In this document: piece after piece, positions 18,597 to 28,087 of the stretch
How positions within the stretch are numbered: the stretch's first letter is position 1
Layout: every line of letters begins with the position of its first letter
Assembly (NCBI RefSeq): GCF_029105185.1
Contig: NZ_JAFMZK010000002.1
Span: forward strand, 124,001-188,000
Direction: 5' to 3'
Source of the DNA: Aliiroseovarius sp. Z3
GTDB taxonomy: Bacteria; Pseudomonadota; Alphaproteobacteria; Rhodobacterales; Rhodobacteraceae
DNA: 64,000 nt
Position numbers and translations under genes: made by a program
Notes under the pieces: model-generated
What the model was told of the DNA's origin: nothing
The model's database searches: none
What the model saw: the letters and a program-made list of their open reading frames with translations, nothing else

Positions 18597-19664
18597 ATGA
18601 ACGACAAGACGAAAAGCGGATCCGCAAGTTTGGGCACAGGGCGCTTGAACGCCCTGAACGCACAGGTTCCGTCGTTGAGCGGGGGCGAGGTGATCGGCCT
18701 TTTGCTGTCCGGCCTGTGGCTGGCCGGGTGCATCCTGTTCTTTCTGGTCCTGGGCTTCGGCAGCAGCGATGGCGAAGGTCTGTCCCAACCCCTGCAATTC
18801 TTGATGACGCTTGTCGCCGTCATCATGCCGGTCGCTGTGATCTGGGTTGCCGTGGCCGCGCTGCGGTCGGCGCGTATCATGCGCGAGGAAAGCGTCCGCC
18901 TGAGCGCCGCGATTGATGCGATGCGGTCGGCCTATATCCAGCAGCAACAAGGGTTCACCGGTACGCCCGCTCAGGCGTCGAAGGTGGAACAGAAGCTGGA
19001 AGAGATCGCGCAGGTCAGTCGCAAGACTGAAAGCGCACTGGCGACGTTCACTTCGATCCGTCCGGGCATGCCAACGCTGGCCAACCCGACGCCGGTCAAT
19101 CCCAGCCCGGCCATCACGCCTGACGTGACCGGACAGGCCACCGCGGATCAGACCAGCCTTGCGCTGGGCACACCCGTTGAAGATCTGAACCCGCCGCTGT
19201 CGGTCGAGGATTTCATCCGCGCGCTGCATTTTCCGGAAACCGCCGAAGACGCAGACGGGTTCCGCGCCCTGCGCCGGGCGTTGGATGACCGGCAGGTTGC
19301 GGGACTTGTGCAGGCCTCGCAAGACGTTCTGACCCTGTTGTCGCAGGATGGCATCTACATGGACGACCTGCGCCCTGACCGGGCGCGCCCTGAAATCTGG
19401 CGCAAGTTTGCCGCAGGCGAACGCGGGCGCGGCGTGGCCGCATTGGGCGGGGTGCGGGATCGCTCATCACTGGCGTTGACCGCAGGGCGGATGAAACAAG
19501 ACCCGATCTTTCGTGATGCTGCCCACCATTTTCTTCGCCGGTTCGATCAGACCTTCGCGGGGTTTGAAAAGAACGCCTCGGACGCCGATATTGCGGCGCT
19601 GGCCGACACCCGGACGGCGCGGGCGTTCATGCTGCTGGGACGTGTGACCGGAACGTTTGACTAA
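18597..19664 (+). CDS. Hypothetical two-helix membrane protein
   Basis: A 355-residue protein without a recognised family. After a polar N-terminus there are two close hydrophobic segments (GLLLSGLWLAGCILFFLVLGF, then FLMTLVAVIMPVAVIWVAVAAL, residues ~37-90). A likely coiled coil follows (EESVRLSAAIDAMRSAYIQQ), then a Pro/Thr-rich linker and a helical cytoplasmic domain. Similar genes sit beside greA in related bacteria. The start has GGGACAGG upstream. Its stop overlaps the convergent RND gene by 4 bp. Confidence 0.7.
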   Translation: MNDKTKSGSASLGTGRLNALNAQVPSLSGGEVIGLLLSGLWLAGCILFFLVLGFGSSDGEGLSQPLQFLMTLVAVIMPVAVIWVAVAALRSARIMREESVRLSAAIDAMRSAYIQQQQGFTGTPAQASKVEQKLEEIAQVSRKTESALATFTSIRPGMPTLANPTPVNPSPAITPDVTGQATADQTSLALGTPVEDLNPPLSVEDFIRALHFPETAEDADGFRALRRALDDRQVAGLVQASQDVLTLLSQDGIYMDDLRPDRARPEIWRKFAAGERGRGVAALGGVRDRSSLALTAGRMKQDPIFRDAAHHFLRRFDQTFAGFEKNASDADIAALADTRTARAFMLLGRVTGTFD

Positions 19665-22600
19665 GCCCGGCGCCCGCGCATCGCGATCGCTCCGGCCAGA
19701 TAGCCCAGAACCGCGATGCCTGCGCTGATTGCCACGAACCACGCGATACTTTGTGTGGTCAACCCCCACAAGCTAACCGCAAGGGCAAAGGCGGCCAGCA
19801 TGGTCAGCGCCGCACCTGCGACCAGCAGGATGGCCGGTTTCAATCCTTCGCGCCCCCGCCCCCGCCAAATCCGCTTCAGGGCATGAACCATGCGGCTCAT
19901 GTCCGCTTGAATGGCCACCAGCGCGGGCACCACCAACAGCACAAGCACCATGCCGAACCCCAGCCCATAGGTCAGGGTGATCACGGTGGGTTTCAAAAAC
20001 TGCGCCTGTCGCGAGGTTTCATACAGCAGCGGACCAAGCCCCAGCACCGTCGTCATTGTTGTTAACATCACCGGTCGCAACCGGTCTGCCGCCCCGTCGA
20101 TGATGGCGGGTACCAACCCGCGTTCACGCGCGTATTCGTCGATGGTTGTCACCAATACAATCGAGTCGTTGATGATGATCCCGGTCATGCCGATCAACCC
20201 GACGACCGAGAACATGGACAAAGGCACGTCCCATTGGACGTGGCCAAAAATGGCACCAACCAGACCGAAGGGGATGATCGCCATGACCACCAGAGGTCGC
20301 GTCCAGCTTGAGAATATCCAAGACAGCGTCAGGAAGATGCCCAAGAGGACAAGGATCAGGCCGGATTTCGCGTCGGACAGGAATTCTTGCTGCTGTTCAG
20401 CCAAACCTCCCAGTTGGAAGGCGATGCCGAACTCCTCGGCCAGTTGTGGCAGGATTTCAATTTCGGTGGTGCGCTGTATCTCTTCTGCGCGTGCCGCATC
20501 GTTTTCGTCGATATCGCCGGTCACTTTGACCAGACGGATGCCGTTTTCACGCTGCACGCTGGCAAACCCGGTGCGCGACCGGACCGAGACCAGATCGGCA
20601 AGATTCACATAGGTGCCGTTGTCGGTGCGCAGTTGGGTGCGCTCCAAAAAGTCCGATGTCTGCTCTGACTCAGGCAGTTGGACGCGTATCTCGGCCGACC
20701 GTGTTCCATCGGGATAGCTGGCAGCCTCGATCCCGTTCAGACGGTTGCGCAGAACGCGCCCCAGCCCGTCGATGGTAAAGCCAAGCGCCTGCCCCTGCGC
20801 GGTCAGGTCAAGGATCAGTTCTTCCTTGTCATAGGACAGGCTGTCTTCCAGCCCCGACACTTCGGGAAAAGCCGACATGCGGGTGATGAACGCCTCGGAT
20901 GCCGCTTTCAGCTGATCGGATGTGGCGCCATAAAGCTCAACATCCAGACTGTCGCCGCCCGGTCCGTAGCGGTTGCCACGGAAGGACAGAACTTCAAGCA
21001 ATGGGTGGTTTTCAACGGCGTCTTGCAGGGCGGCGACAAAGGCGAATGCGCTGTAGGGGCGCAGGTCAGCGTCAATCAGCTCGACCGAGACCGAGCCAAG
21101 AAGATCGCTGTCCTTGCCGTCAACGCCGGACAGGCCGCGACCGGAATTGCCACCGATCTGGGCCAGCGCGTGCACCACTGGACTACGACCATGCTCCTGC
21201 TCGAACTCAGAGGCTGTTTTTTCGACAGCCGCCTGCACCAGACGCATCATTTCAAGCGTGTCGTCGCGCGTCGCGCCTGACACCATTGCGAAATTGCCCG
21301 TAACGGATGACCGTTCAGGTGCGTTGAAAAAACGGAAGGCCAGATCACCGCGAATGAAGATTGACGCCTGGCTGGCCAGAATCAAAAGCGTCATGGCGAT
21401 CACCGGATAGCGGGCTTTGATCACCCATCCCATCACGGGGCGGAATGCGTGGTCACGCACAAAGCGAAACCCTTTGTTCACCTGCCTGGAGGGCCAGTCA
21501 TACCAATGTTCCTTGGCGGTGTGGGTCAGGGCGTGCGCCATGTGGTGTGGAAGGATCAGGAAGCATTCGACCAGCGACGCCACCAGCACCACAATCACGG
21601 TGAAGGGAATATCCGCGATCATGTCACCAAACCGTCCGCCGATGGCGGTCAGGCCAAAGAACGCGATCACCGTGGTCAGGGTGGCGGAAAAGACCGGCGG
21701 GAACATGCGTTTTGCCGCATTCTCGGCGGCGTTCACGGGGTTTTCTCCCAATCGGCGGGCACGGAAATCCGCGTGTTCGCCCACCACAATCGCATCGTCG
21801 ACCACGATCCCCAGAGTGATAATCAACGCAAACAGCGAGATCATGTTCAGCGTCAGACCTGACATATACATAAGGAAGATGGCCGTCGTCATTGCAACCG
21901 GAATACCCGCCGCCACCCACAAAGCGGTTCGGGCGTTCAGGAACAGGAACAAGAGTAACAGCACCAGTGCCAAACCCTGCATCCCGTTTTCAAGCAACAT
22001 GTTAAGCCGAGCTGTGATCAGGTCGGAACGGGTGCGCACGAGTGAAATTTCGACGCCGTCGGGCAATGTCGGCAGAAGCTCTTCACGCACCTCTTCAACA
22101 ATTTCCTGCATACGGATGGCGTCGCCTTGGGCTGAACGCGACACGTTCAACGCAATTGCCGCATCGCGGCCCACGAAATAGGATCGTTTGCGATCGACCC
22201 CCTCAACGTTCACCTGTGCCACATCGCCAACGGTCAGGTTCGATCCGTCGGGGTTGGAGCGCAAGACAATCGCCTCGATCTGGTCGGCGCTGCGTTTGGC
22301 AACCCCTGTGCGGACACGGGCCGCACCCGACGCAACATCGCCTGCCGGAGAGGCTGTTGCCTCGCCCGCGATGGCCTCGGCGATCTGGGCCATGGTGACA
22401 TCGTTTTCAATCAGCGAAAGCGACGTGACCTCGACAACCGTTCGCGGCGCTTCGTATCCGCGTATGCCTGTGCGTGTTACACCCCGTTCAAACAGGCGTA
22501 TGATCATCTCATCCGCGAAACGGCCAAGCTGTTCGATCCCGACAGGGCCAGAAATCACAACATCAGTCACGCTGTCGCGCCAGGCCCCGCGCCGGACTTG

Positions 22601-22987
22601 CGGGGTGTCGGCATCTTCGGGCAGGTCCGACAATTCATCCACCGCCGTTTGCACGTCGTCGGCGGCGCGGGCGACATCCCAACCGGGTTCGAACTCCAGC
22701 GTGATGCTCGCACTGCCTTCGAAGGAACGAGAGCTCACACTTTCCACACCTTCGACCGCCAGGAGGGCAGGCTCCATGACCTGCACGATGGCTTCGTCCA
22801 CGTCTTCGGCGCCCGCGCCTTGCCACGAGGTCTGGACCGACACGCTTTCGATCACCACATCGGGAAAGAACTGCGCGCGCATGCGGGGATAGGCGAAGAG
22901 GCCAAGCGCGATCAGCACCACCAGCAGAAGGTTCGCCACCGTGGCGTGGCGTGTGAAATAGGAAAGAAGGTTCAACCCGCGGCCCAT
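19661..22987 (-). CDS. RND efflux transporter inner-membrane subunit
   Basis: A 1108-residue AcrB/HAE-like proton antiporter. The layout is classical: one N-terminal helix (LLLVVLIALGLFAYPRMR), a large periplasmic loop, six helices including TM4 with GIVVDDAIVVGEH (paired aspartates of the proton relay), a second loop, and a further helix block (IGMTGIIINDSIVL). Probably exports hydrophobic compounds, drugs or metal chelates; the substrate cannot be read. It follows the adaptor gene by 3 bp. No outer-membrane TolC partner is encoded nearby. Confidence 0.93.
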   Translation of the reverse strand: MGRGLNLLSYFTRHATVANLLLVVLIALGLFAYPRMRAQFFPDVVIESVSVQTSWQGAGAEDVDEAIVQVMEPALLAVEGVESVSSRSFEGSASITLEFEPGWDVARAADDVQTAVDELSDLPEDADTPQVRRGAWRDSVTDVVISGPVGIEQLGRFADEMIIRLFERGVTRTGIRGYEAPRTVVEVTSLSLIENDVTMAQIAEAIAGEATASPAGDVASGAARVRTGVAKRSADQIEAIVLRSNPDGSNLTVGDVAQVNVEGVDRKRSYFVGRDAAIALNVSRSAQGDAIRMQEIVEEVREELLPTLPDGVEISLVRTRSDLITARLNMLLENGMQGLALVLLLLFLFLNARTALWVAAGIPVAMTTAIFLMYMSGLTLNMISLFALIITLGIVVDDAIVVGEHADFRARRLGENPVNAAENAAKRMFPPVFSATLTTVIAFFGLTAIGGRFGDMIADIPFTVIVVLVASLVECFLILPHHMAHALTHTAKEHWYDWPSRQVNKGFRFVRDHAFRPVMGWVIKARYPVIAMTLLILASQASIFIRGDLAFRFFNAPERSSVTGNFAMVSGATRDDTLEMMRLVQAAVEKTASEFEQEHGRSPVVHALAQIGGNSGRGLSGVDGKDSDLLGSVSVELIDADLRPYSAFAFVAALQDAVENHPLLEVLSFRGNRYGPGGDSLDVELYGATSDQLKAASEAFITRMSAFPEVSGLEDSLSYDKEELILDLTAQGQALGFTIDGLGRVLRNRLNGIEAASYPDGTRSAEIRVQLPESEQTSDFLERTQLRTDNGTYVNLADLVSVRSRTGFASVQRENGIRLVKVTGDIDENDAARAEEIQRTTEIEILPQLAEEFGIAFQLGGLAEQQQEFLSDAKSGLILVLLGIFLTLSWIFSSWTRPLVVMAIIPFGLVGAIFGHVQWDVPLSMFSVVGLIGMTGIIINDSIVLVTTIDEYARERGLVPAIIDGAADRLRPVMLTTMTTVLGLGPLLYETSRQAQFLKPTVITLTYGLGFGMVLVLLVVPALVAIQADMSRMVHALKRIWRGRGREGLKPAILLVAGAALTMLAAFALAVSLWGLTTQSIAWFVAISAGIAVLGYLAGAIAMRGRRA

Positions 22988-22990
22988 CTG

Positions 22991-24451
22991 CTAGTTCCCC
23001 ATCCTTTTTTCCAGCCGTTCAAGTGTGTCAGCGGGCAGGGAGCCGGTATCAAGCTGGGCCAGAATACGCTCGCGCGCCTCGTCCGGCATTCGGTCGTTGC
23101 TTTCCACAAACGTGCGCAGCAGCGCGACCCGTTCGGGGGCAAGGGGGACCATCTTGGCCTCGGGTTCGGGCGCGATGCCTTCACCGGGGCGCACCGGACG
23201 GATGCGGATGCCTGCCCCTAGCGCCGGGGTGCGCTCGGTCACGATCTCTTGTCCTTCCAATGCGGTCGCGCGCACGATGACGTTGTTGTCCTGCCGCCGC
23301 AACAGGTCGACCTTGGCGCTGCTCAGGCGGTTCTCAGGCCCCAACACCAAAACCTCGTTCTGGGCACTCAACGCGGATGCAGGCAGCAGAACGGTGTCGG
23401 TCAGGGGCGGTTCGGCTACGTTGACGGTGACGAAATCACCCGGTCGCATACCGGGCGACGGCTCCAGCGTGGCAAATATCTGGCGCCCGGTTTGCCCTTC
23501 GCCCACATCCGCACTTTCGCGGTCGATCCGTCCGGTCGCGGTCAGGTTCAGACCAGCAGCGGCCAGCCGGACGGTGACGTCTGTGTTGGTCAGCCGACCA
23601 TCAGGGCCAAGAAGCCTTGCATATTGGGCTGCTGACACTCGAAACCGCACCTCAAGCGCCGAGGGATCAACGATACGCCCGATCTTTTCGTTCGCCGTAA
23701 CGACCCCACCGCGCAGCACGGTGACATCCGTCAGAATGCCACTGATCTCAGCCGTGATCAGTGTTTCATCAAGGCGGCGCTTGGCTTCGTCCTGTTGGAT
23801 TTCGCTGCGCCGCAAAGCGGCTTCAGCCGTCGAGACGCGTGCCTGCGCAGTGATTACGGATTGCCGTTTTCCCAGCACCGCCTGTTGCGCAGCCGATGCG
23901 GCCAGTGCTGCCGTTTCGACCGCCGCTTCGGTTCCCACGCGGCGCTCCACCAGATCGCGTTGCCGGGTCAGGGCAGCTTCGCGCAAATCGGCCTGCCGCG
24001 TGGCATTGTCCAGATCATCACGGGCCAGTTCCAGCGCTGCACGCGCATCTCGCAGCTCTGCTTCGGCTTGTGAAACATCGGTTTTTGCCAGTTCCAGTGA
24101 AAACTCGAAATCGGTTGGATCAATGCGCAGAAGCTGATCGCCCTCGCGCACGGCGCCACCGGTTTCGAAATTCGCTGCAATCTCGGTGACAGTGCCGCCG
24201 GTCAGGGCGCGCACGTCCAGTGCGCGTCGCGATGACAGCTCGCCATAGGCGGTCAGCACAGGGGTCAGAGTTTGCGCCGTGACAGTCATGACATTGGCGG
24301 AAAACACCCGTTCGCTGGCGCTGGGCTCAGCGCTGTCGCGTTCGGCCCGTGCCTTGAACGCCGAGTTGACCATGCTGCCGGCCATCGCCAGCAAGCCGAT
24401 GGTTAACGCCAGAAGGAACAACCCGGTCAGGCTGCGGCCCAGAAATCGCAT
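22991..24451 (-). CDS. RND efflux periplasmic adaptor (membrane fusion protein)
   Basis: A 486-residue HlyD/AcrA-type adaptor that links the inner-membrane pump to an outer-membrane channel. It has an N-terminal anchor (LTGLFLLALTIGLLAMAGSMV), a biotinyl-lipoyl region split by a long alpha-helical hairpin (TDVSQAEAELRDARAALELA and onward), then beta-barrel and membrane-proximal domains. A tail of about 60 residues after GEGIAPEPEAK is unusual in length and is predicted helical (ERVALLRTFVESNDRMPDEA). It is translated just ahead of the pump gene. Confidence 0.9.
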   Translation of the reverse strand: MRFLGRSLTGLFLLALTIGLLAMAGSMVNSAFKARAERDSAEPSASERVFSANVMTVTAQTLTPVLTAYGELSSRRALDVRALTGGTVTEIAANFETGGAVREGDQLLRIDPTDFEFSLELAKTDVSQAEAELRDARAALELARDDLDNATRQADLREAALTRQRDLVERRVGTEAAVETAALAASAAQQAVLGKRQSVITAQARVSTAEAALRRSEIQQDEAKRRLDETLITAEISGILTDVTVLRGGVVTANEKIGRIVDPSALEVRFRVSAAQYARLLGPDGRLTNTDVTVRLAAAGLNLTATGRIDRESADVGEGQTGRQIFATLEPSPGMRPGDFVTVNVAEPPLTDTVLLPASALSAQNEVLVLGPENRLSSAKVDLLRRQDNNVIVRATALEGQEIVTERTPALGAGIRIRPVRPGEGIAPEPEAKMVPLAPERVALLRTFVESNDRMPDEARERILAQLDTGSLPADTLERLEKRMGN

Positions 24452-24576
24452 GTTACTTCTCCACTGATCGCAAATACATCCTGTCCTGCCCTGACGTGGC
24501 AGGCAAGCGGCGCGTAGTCACAGTTTCGGCACGTCGACGGTGTGCACGCTGGTTACGTTTCAAACGAACGAGCTGA

Positions 24577-25131
24577 TCATTTCCGTCGTTTGTGTTCGTC
24601 CAATCGCGGAAAAATTTCGACAAAGTTGCATGGCATGTGACGATAATCGAGCTGATGGACCAAAATTTCGTCCCAGGCATCCTTGCAGGCGCCCGGGCTG
24701 CCAGGCAGCGCAAACAGATAGGTGCCGTTCGCAACGCCGCCGGTGGCACGGCTTTGAACTGCCGAGGTGCCGATCTTTTTCATCGAGACGATAGTGAAGA
24801 CCGTCGCAAAGGCCTCGATCTCCTTTTCATAAACATCGCGATGCGCCTCGACCGAGACATCGCGCCCCGTCAAACCGGTTCCACCGGTCGATATGACCAC
24901 GTCTATGTCGGGGTCTAAAGACCAGGCGCGCAACTGATCCGCGATCTCGCCCCGTTCATCGGGGCAGATGCTGCGATCAGCCAGAATGTGACCAGCCTGT
25001 TCCAGCCGCGCGACCAACGTGTCGCCAGATCGGTCGTCATCCATCTGGCGGCTGTCCGACACTGTCAGAATGGCGATGCGGACCGGAATAAAGTCACGGG
25101 CTGCGGCGGCCTTGGGGGTGATGTGGGACAT
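24577..25131 (-). CDS. moaB: Molybdenum cofactor biosynthesis protein B
   Basis: A MogA/MoaB-type molybdopterin adenylyltransferase homologue acting late in molybdenum cofactor synthesis. The 184 residues include ILTVSDSR, RSGDTLV, the nucleotide-binding STGGTGLTGRD and the LPGSPGACKDAWDEIL segment. It ends a leftward series uracil-DNA glycosylase, phosphoesterase, moaB, 9 bp behind the phosphoesterase stop. No other moa or moe gene lies in the window. Confidence 0.92.
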   Translation of the reverse strand: MSHITPKAAAARDFIPVRIAILTVSDSRQMDDDRSGDTLVARLEQAGHILADRSICPDERGEIADQLRAWSLDPDIDVVISTGGTGLTGRDVSVEAHRDVYEKEIEAFATVFTIVSMKKIGTSAVQSRATGGVANGTYLFALPGSPGACKDAWDEILVHQLDYRHMPCNFVEIFPRLDEHKRRK

Positions 25132-25140
25132 CGTCTGATC

Positions 25141-25743
25141 CTAGTTGAGTGTAATCCAATTGGGCGTCGGGCCAAGGTTCCAAACCTGTGTGGACCCAAT
25201 CTGACCACGCGCACCCCACGCGTCGTGAATGTGACCGCAAAGAAGCCATTTGGGCGCAAGCCGAGTCGCAGCCTCCCATACGGCTTGCGAACCAAGAGAC
25301 CCCAGGTCGGAATGCTGATCCGCCACGCCTTTGGGCGGCGAATGCGAAATCAGGATGTCGGCATGTTCGATGCTGACAAGCATTGCGCGGGCCGCGTCCT
25401 CGGTCAGGTCGAAGGAGTTCCATGGAATGGCAGGCGGTGGCGGGATGGCGGCGCCGATCCCGGCGATGGTTATGCCGTCGATCACGATGGTTTCACCATG
25501 CAGAACCGTGACATCGGTTCCGGCAACGGCTGCGCGCAACTCGTCTTCGGTCTCGTTGTTGCCGGGCACCATCACGGTCGGCACGCCAAGCGTGGTGAAC
25601 GGGGCCAGAAACTCTGCCAGCCCTTCGCGGCGATGCGCATAGTCGCCAACGCCCAGCACCAGATCGGCCGTTATCGCAGCGTCGATCAGCTTTCGCGCCG
25701 CAACCTTGCTGAGATGCAGGTCGGAAAAGGCAAGGATCCTCAT
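25141..25743 (-). CDS. Calcineurin-like metallophosphoesterase
   Basis: A 200-residue phosphoesterase with the metal-binding motifs in order: FSDLHLS (D-x-H), GVGDYAH (GD), PGNNE (GN-E), then SHSPPKG and CGHIHDAWG (GH-x-H). These define an active binuclear site; the physiological substrate is unknown. The start is [10 protein letters not shown], whose ATG overlaps the stop of the glycosylase gene, indicating coupling. A longer frame upstream lies inside that gene and is ignored. Confidence 0.9.
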   Translation of the reverse strand: MRILAFSDLHLSKVAARKLIDAAITADLVLGVGDYAHRREGLAEFLAPFTTLGVPTVMVPGNNETEDELRAAVAGTDVTVLHGETIVIDGITIAGIGAAIPPPPAIPWNSFDLTEDAARAMLVSIEHADILISHSPPKGVADQHSDLGSLGSQAVWEAATRLAPKWLLCGHIHDAWGARGQIGSTQVWNLGPTPNWITLN

Positions 25744-26540
25744 GAAAGCTCCCGCAGTTTCGCCTGAATGGCCAGAAGATCGGCCCAAGCCTCGCGCTTG
25801 GCGGCGGGCGTTCGCAAAAGATAGGCGGGATGCGTCATGGGCATGGTGGGTTTGCCCCATGCTTCCTGCCAATTGCCGCGCATCCGCATGATCCCTTTAC
25901 GCCCCAGAACGGCCTGACAGGGCGTGTTGCCCATCAGGACGATCAGGTCAGGGGCGACCAGTTGCACGTGACGTTCCAGAAACGGCACCATCATAGCAAT
26001 TTCATCGGGGCTGGGGTCGCGGTTGTTGGGCGGGCGCCACGGCATCACGTTGGTGATATAGATCGCATCCTTCGACAGCGGCGCGTCGCGCCCCATGCCG
26101 ATGGCGGCGAACATTTTGTCCAGAAGCTGACCTGCGCGCCCGACAAAAGGCTTGCCCGCAATATCCTCGTCCCGGCCGGGGGCTTCGCCGATGATCATCA
26201 CGCGTGCAGCCGGGTTGCCATCTGCAATCACGGTGTTACGTGCGCCGCGCTTCATTTCGCAGCCATCAAACGCTTCGATCGCGTTGCAGAGAGCTTCAAG
26301 GTCCGTGGCAGTTGCCGCGGCTTGTTTCGCCAATGCGGCATAGTCCTGACGCGGGGCTGCGGGTGGGTTGTTCGGTGTGGCCGGGGTTGGCCCTTTTGCC
26401 GCCGCGCTGCGAGGTTTTGGCATCGTTGGTTCAAGCGCATAGCGGTCAACAGGGGCGTCCCCGATCGCGTCGATCGCGCCCAGCTCGATATACCACTCCA
26501 GAAGCGCCTTTGCGCTATGCCAGTCTTGTGCCGATTCCAT
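25740..26540 (-). CDS. Uracil-DNA glycosylase, family 4 (Fe-S)
   Basis: Excises uracil from DNA. The 266-residue protein has a variable proline-rich N-terminus (~residues 35-65) and a catalytic domain with [20 protein letters not shown] (motif 1), [13 protein letters not shown], and MTHPAYLLR near the C-terminus. Cysteines in LEALCNAI and FDGCEMKRG fit the family's [4Fe-4S] ligands. It overlaps the phosphoesterase gene downstream and is divergent from pyrB, with about 120 bp between them. Confidence 0.93.
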   Translation of the reverse strand: MESAQDWHSAKALLEWYIELGAIDAIGDAPVDRYALEPTMPKPRSAAAKGPTPATPNNPPAAPRQDYAALAKQAAATATDLEALCNAIEAFDGCEMKRGARNTVIADGNPAARVMIIGEAPGRDEDIAGKPFVGRAGQLLDKMFAAIGMGRDAPLSKDAIYITNVMPWRPPNNRDPSPDEIAMMVPFLERHVQLVAPDLIVLMGNTPCQAVLGRKGIMRMRGNWQEAWGKPTMPMTHPAYLLRTPAAKREAWADLLAIQAKLRELS

Positions 26541-26663
26541 AAGCGACAGACTAGGTGTGCGTGCGGGGAAGGTAAACGCTCGGATGTGTTTTCCGGTTGC
26601 ACAGGGGATGGACGTGAAGCCTGCCCGAACCTATAAGCACCTGAACACAGGACGGAGGCCCGT

Positions 26664-27626
26664 ATGACATTCCGCCAACGCCATCTTCTGGGCATTGAAC
26701 CGCTTCATCCAGAAGAGATTAAAACCGTTCTCGATTTGGCTGACAGTTATGTTGATCTGAACCGCTCGACCCAGAAGCGGTCTGATGTTCTGGCGGGGTT
26801 AACGCAGGTTAACATGTTCTTCGAAAACTCCACCCGCACGCAGGCGTCTTTCGAGATCGCGGGCAAGCGTCTGGGCGCGGATGTGATGAACATGGCGATG
26901 CAGGCGTCGTCCATCAAGAAGGGCGAGACGCTGATTGATACGGCGCTGACGCTGAACGCGATGCACCCGGATCTGTTGGTCGTGCGCCACCCGCATTCGG
27001 GCGCGGTCAACCTGCTGGCCGAGAAGGTGAATTGCGCGGTTCTGAACGCAGGCGACGGCAAGCACGAGCATCCCACGCAGGCGCTTTTGGATGCGCTGAC
27101 CATCCGGCGCGAAAAGGGCCGTCTGCACCGTCTGACTGTCGCGATCTGTGGAGACATCGCCCACAGCCGCGTTGCCCGCTCGAACCTGATCCTTCTGGGC
27201 AAGATGGAGAACCGCGTGCGCCTTGTCGGCCCGCCCACCCTGATGCCCAGCCAGATCGACCAGTTCGGGGTCGAGGTCTATGACGATATGGAGGAAGGTC
27301 TGAAAGATGCCGACGTCGTCATGATGCTGCGCCTTCAGCGCGAGCGGATGGATGGCGGCTTTATCCCCTCGGAACGCGAATATTATCACCGCTTCGGGCT
27401 GGACGCCGAAAAGCTGGCCCACGCCAAGGATGACGCCATCGTCATGCACCCCGGCCCGATGAACCGGGGCGTCGAGATCGACGGCACCATCGCCGACGAC
27501 ATCAACCGTTCGGTCATTCAAGAACAGGTGGAAATGGGCGTCGCTGTGCGCATGGCCGCGATGGACCTTCTGGCGCGTAATCTGAAAGCCGAACGCGAAA
27601 ACCGGGTCGAGGGTGTTTATGTCTGA
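26664..27626 (+). CDS. pyrB: Aspartate carbamoyltransferase catalytic subunit
   Basis: First committed step of pyrimidine synthesis: carbamoyl phosphate plus aspartate to carbamoyl aspartate. The 320-residue protein has the carbamoyl-phosphate loop [36 protein letters not shown] and the [11 protein letters not shown] segment. A GGAGG site precedes the ATG. The 3' end overlaps the PH-domain gene by 8 bp, and pyrC' follows, so the three are co-transcribed. No pyrI regulatory subunit is present, as expected for an ATCase that partners with a dihydroorotase-like protein. Confidence 0.97.
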   Translation: MTFRQRHLLGIEPLHPEEIKTVLDLADSYVDLNRSTQKRSDVLAGLTQVNMFFENSTRTQASFEIAGKRLGADVMNMAMQASSIKKGETLIDTALTLNAMHPDLLVVRHPHSGAVNLLAEKVNCAVLNAGDGKHEHPTQALLDALTIRREKGRLHRLTVAICGDIAHSRVARSNLILLGKMENRVRLVGPPTLMPSQIDQFGVEVYDDMEEGLKDADVVMMLRLQRERMDGGFIPSEREYYHRFGLDAEKLAHAKDDAIVMHPGPMNRGVEIDGTIADDINRSVIQEQVEMGVAVRMAAMDLLARNLKAERENRVEGVYV

Positions 27627-28077
27627 CCAAGAGTTCGAGCTGGAACCCCGTCTGGAAAACCAGTCCGGCCCCGATCTCGCACCGGGAGAGCGTCTTGTTG
27701 AGAGCTTCTCGGGCAACATGACGACCTATGTGAAAGAGCATGTGCTGCTTGCCGCGCTGGGCTCTGTTCTGATGTCCGGGATCTTGATTTACATGGGTAA
27801 CCCGCATGCGTGGACTGGCATTGTCGGGGCCGTGGCGGCCATTGCGGTGCGCGGTGTCTATGTCGCGCGCGAACAGTTGGGGTTCACGTGGTATCTGACG
27901 AACCGGAGGCTGATCGGTCCGGGCAATCGGACGATCCTTTTGGACAATATAGACAAGGTGAATGTCATTTTCACCGCCGCGCAGGTGGTTACGATTGCCG
28001 GAGACAAGTACATGTTGAAATATCAAGCCGACGCGAAGGCCACACAGGCCGCGATCGACCGCGCACGCAGGGCATAA
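27619..28077 (+). CDS. Membrane-associated bacterial PH-domain protein
   Basis: A 152-residue protein whose ATG lies inside the end of pyrB. After an acidic N-terminus there are two hydrophobic segments ([19 protein letters not shown] and [17 protein letters not shown]). A short beta-rich region follows, reading [24 protein letters not shown], typical of bPH2-like domains. Function unknown. Its position between pyrB and pyrC' suggests co-expression with pyrimidine synthesis, but no direct link is visible. Confidence 0.75.
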   Translation: MSDQEFELEPRLENQSGPDLAPGERLVESFSGNMTTYVKEHVLLAALGSVLMSGILIYMGNPHAWTGIVGAVAAIAVRGVYVAREQLGFTWYLTNRRLIGPGNRTILLDNIDKVNVIFTAAQVVTIAGDKYMLKYQADAKATQAAIDRARRA

Positions 28078-28087
28078 GGACCGCCAA

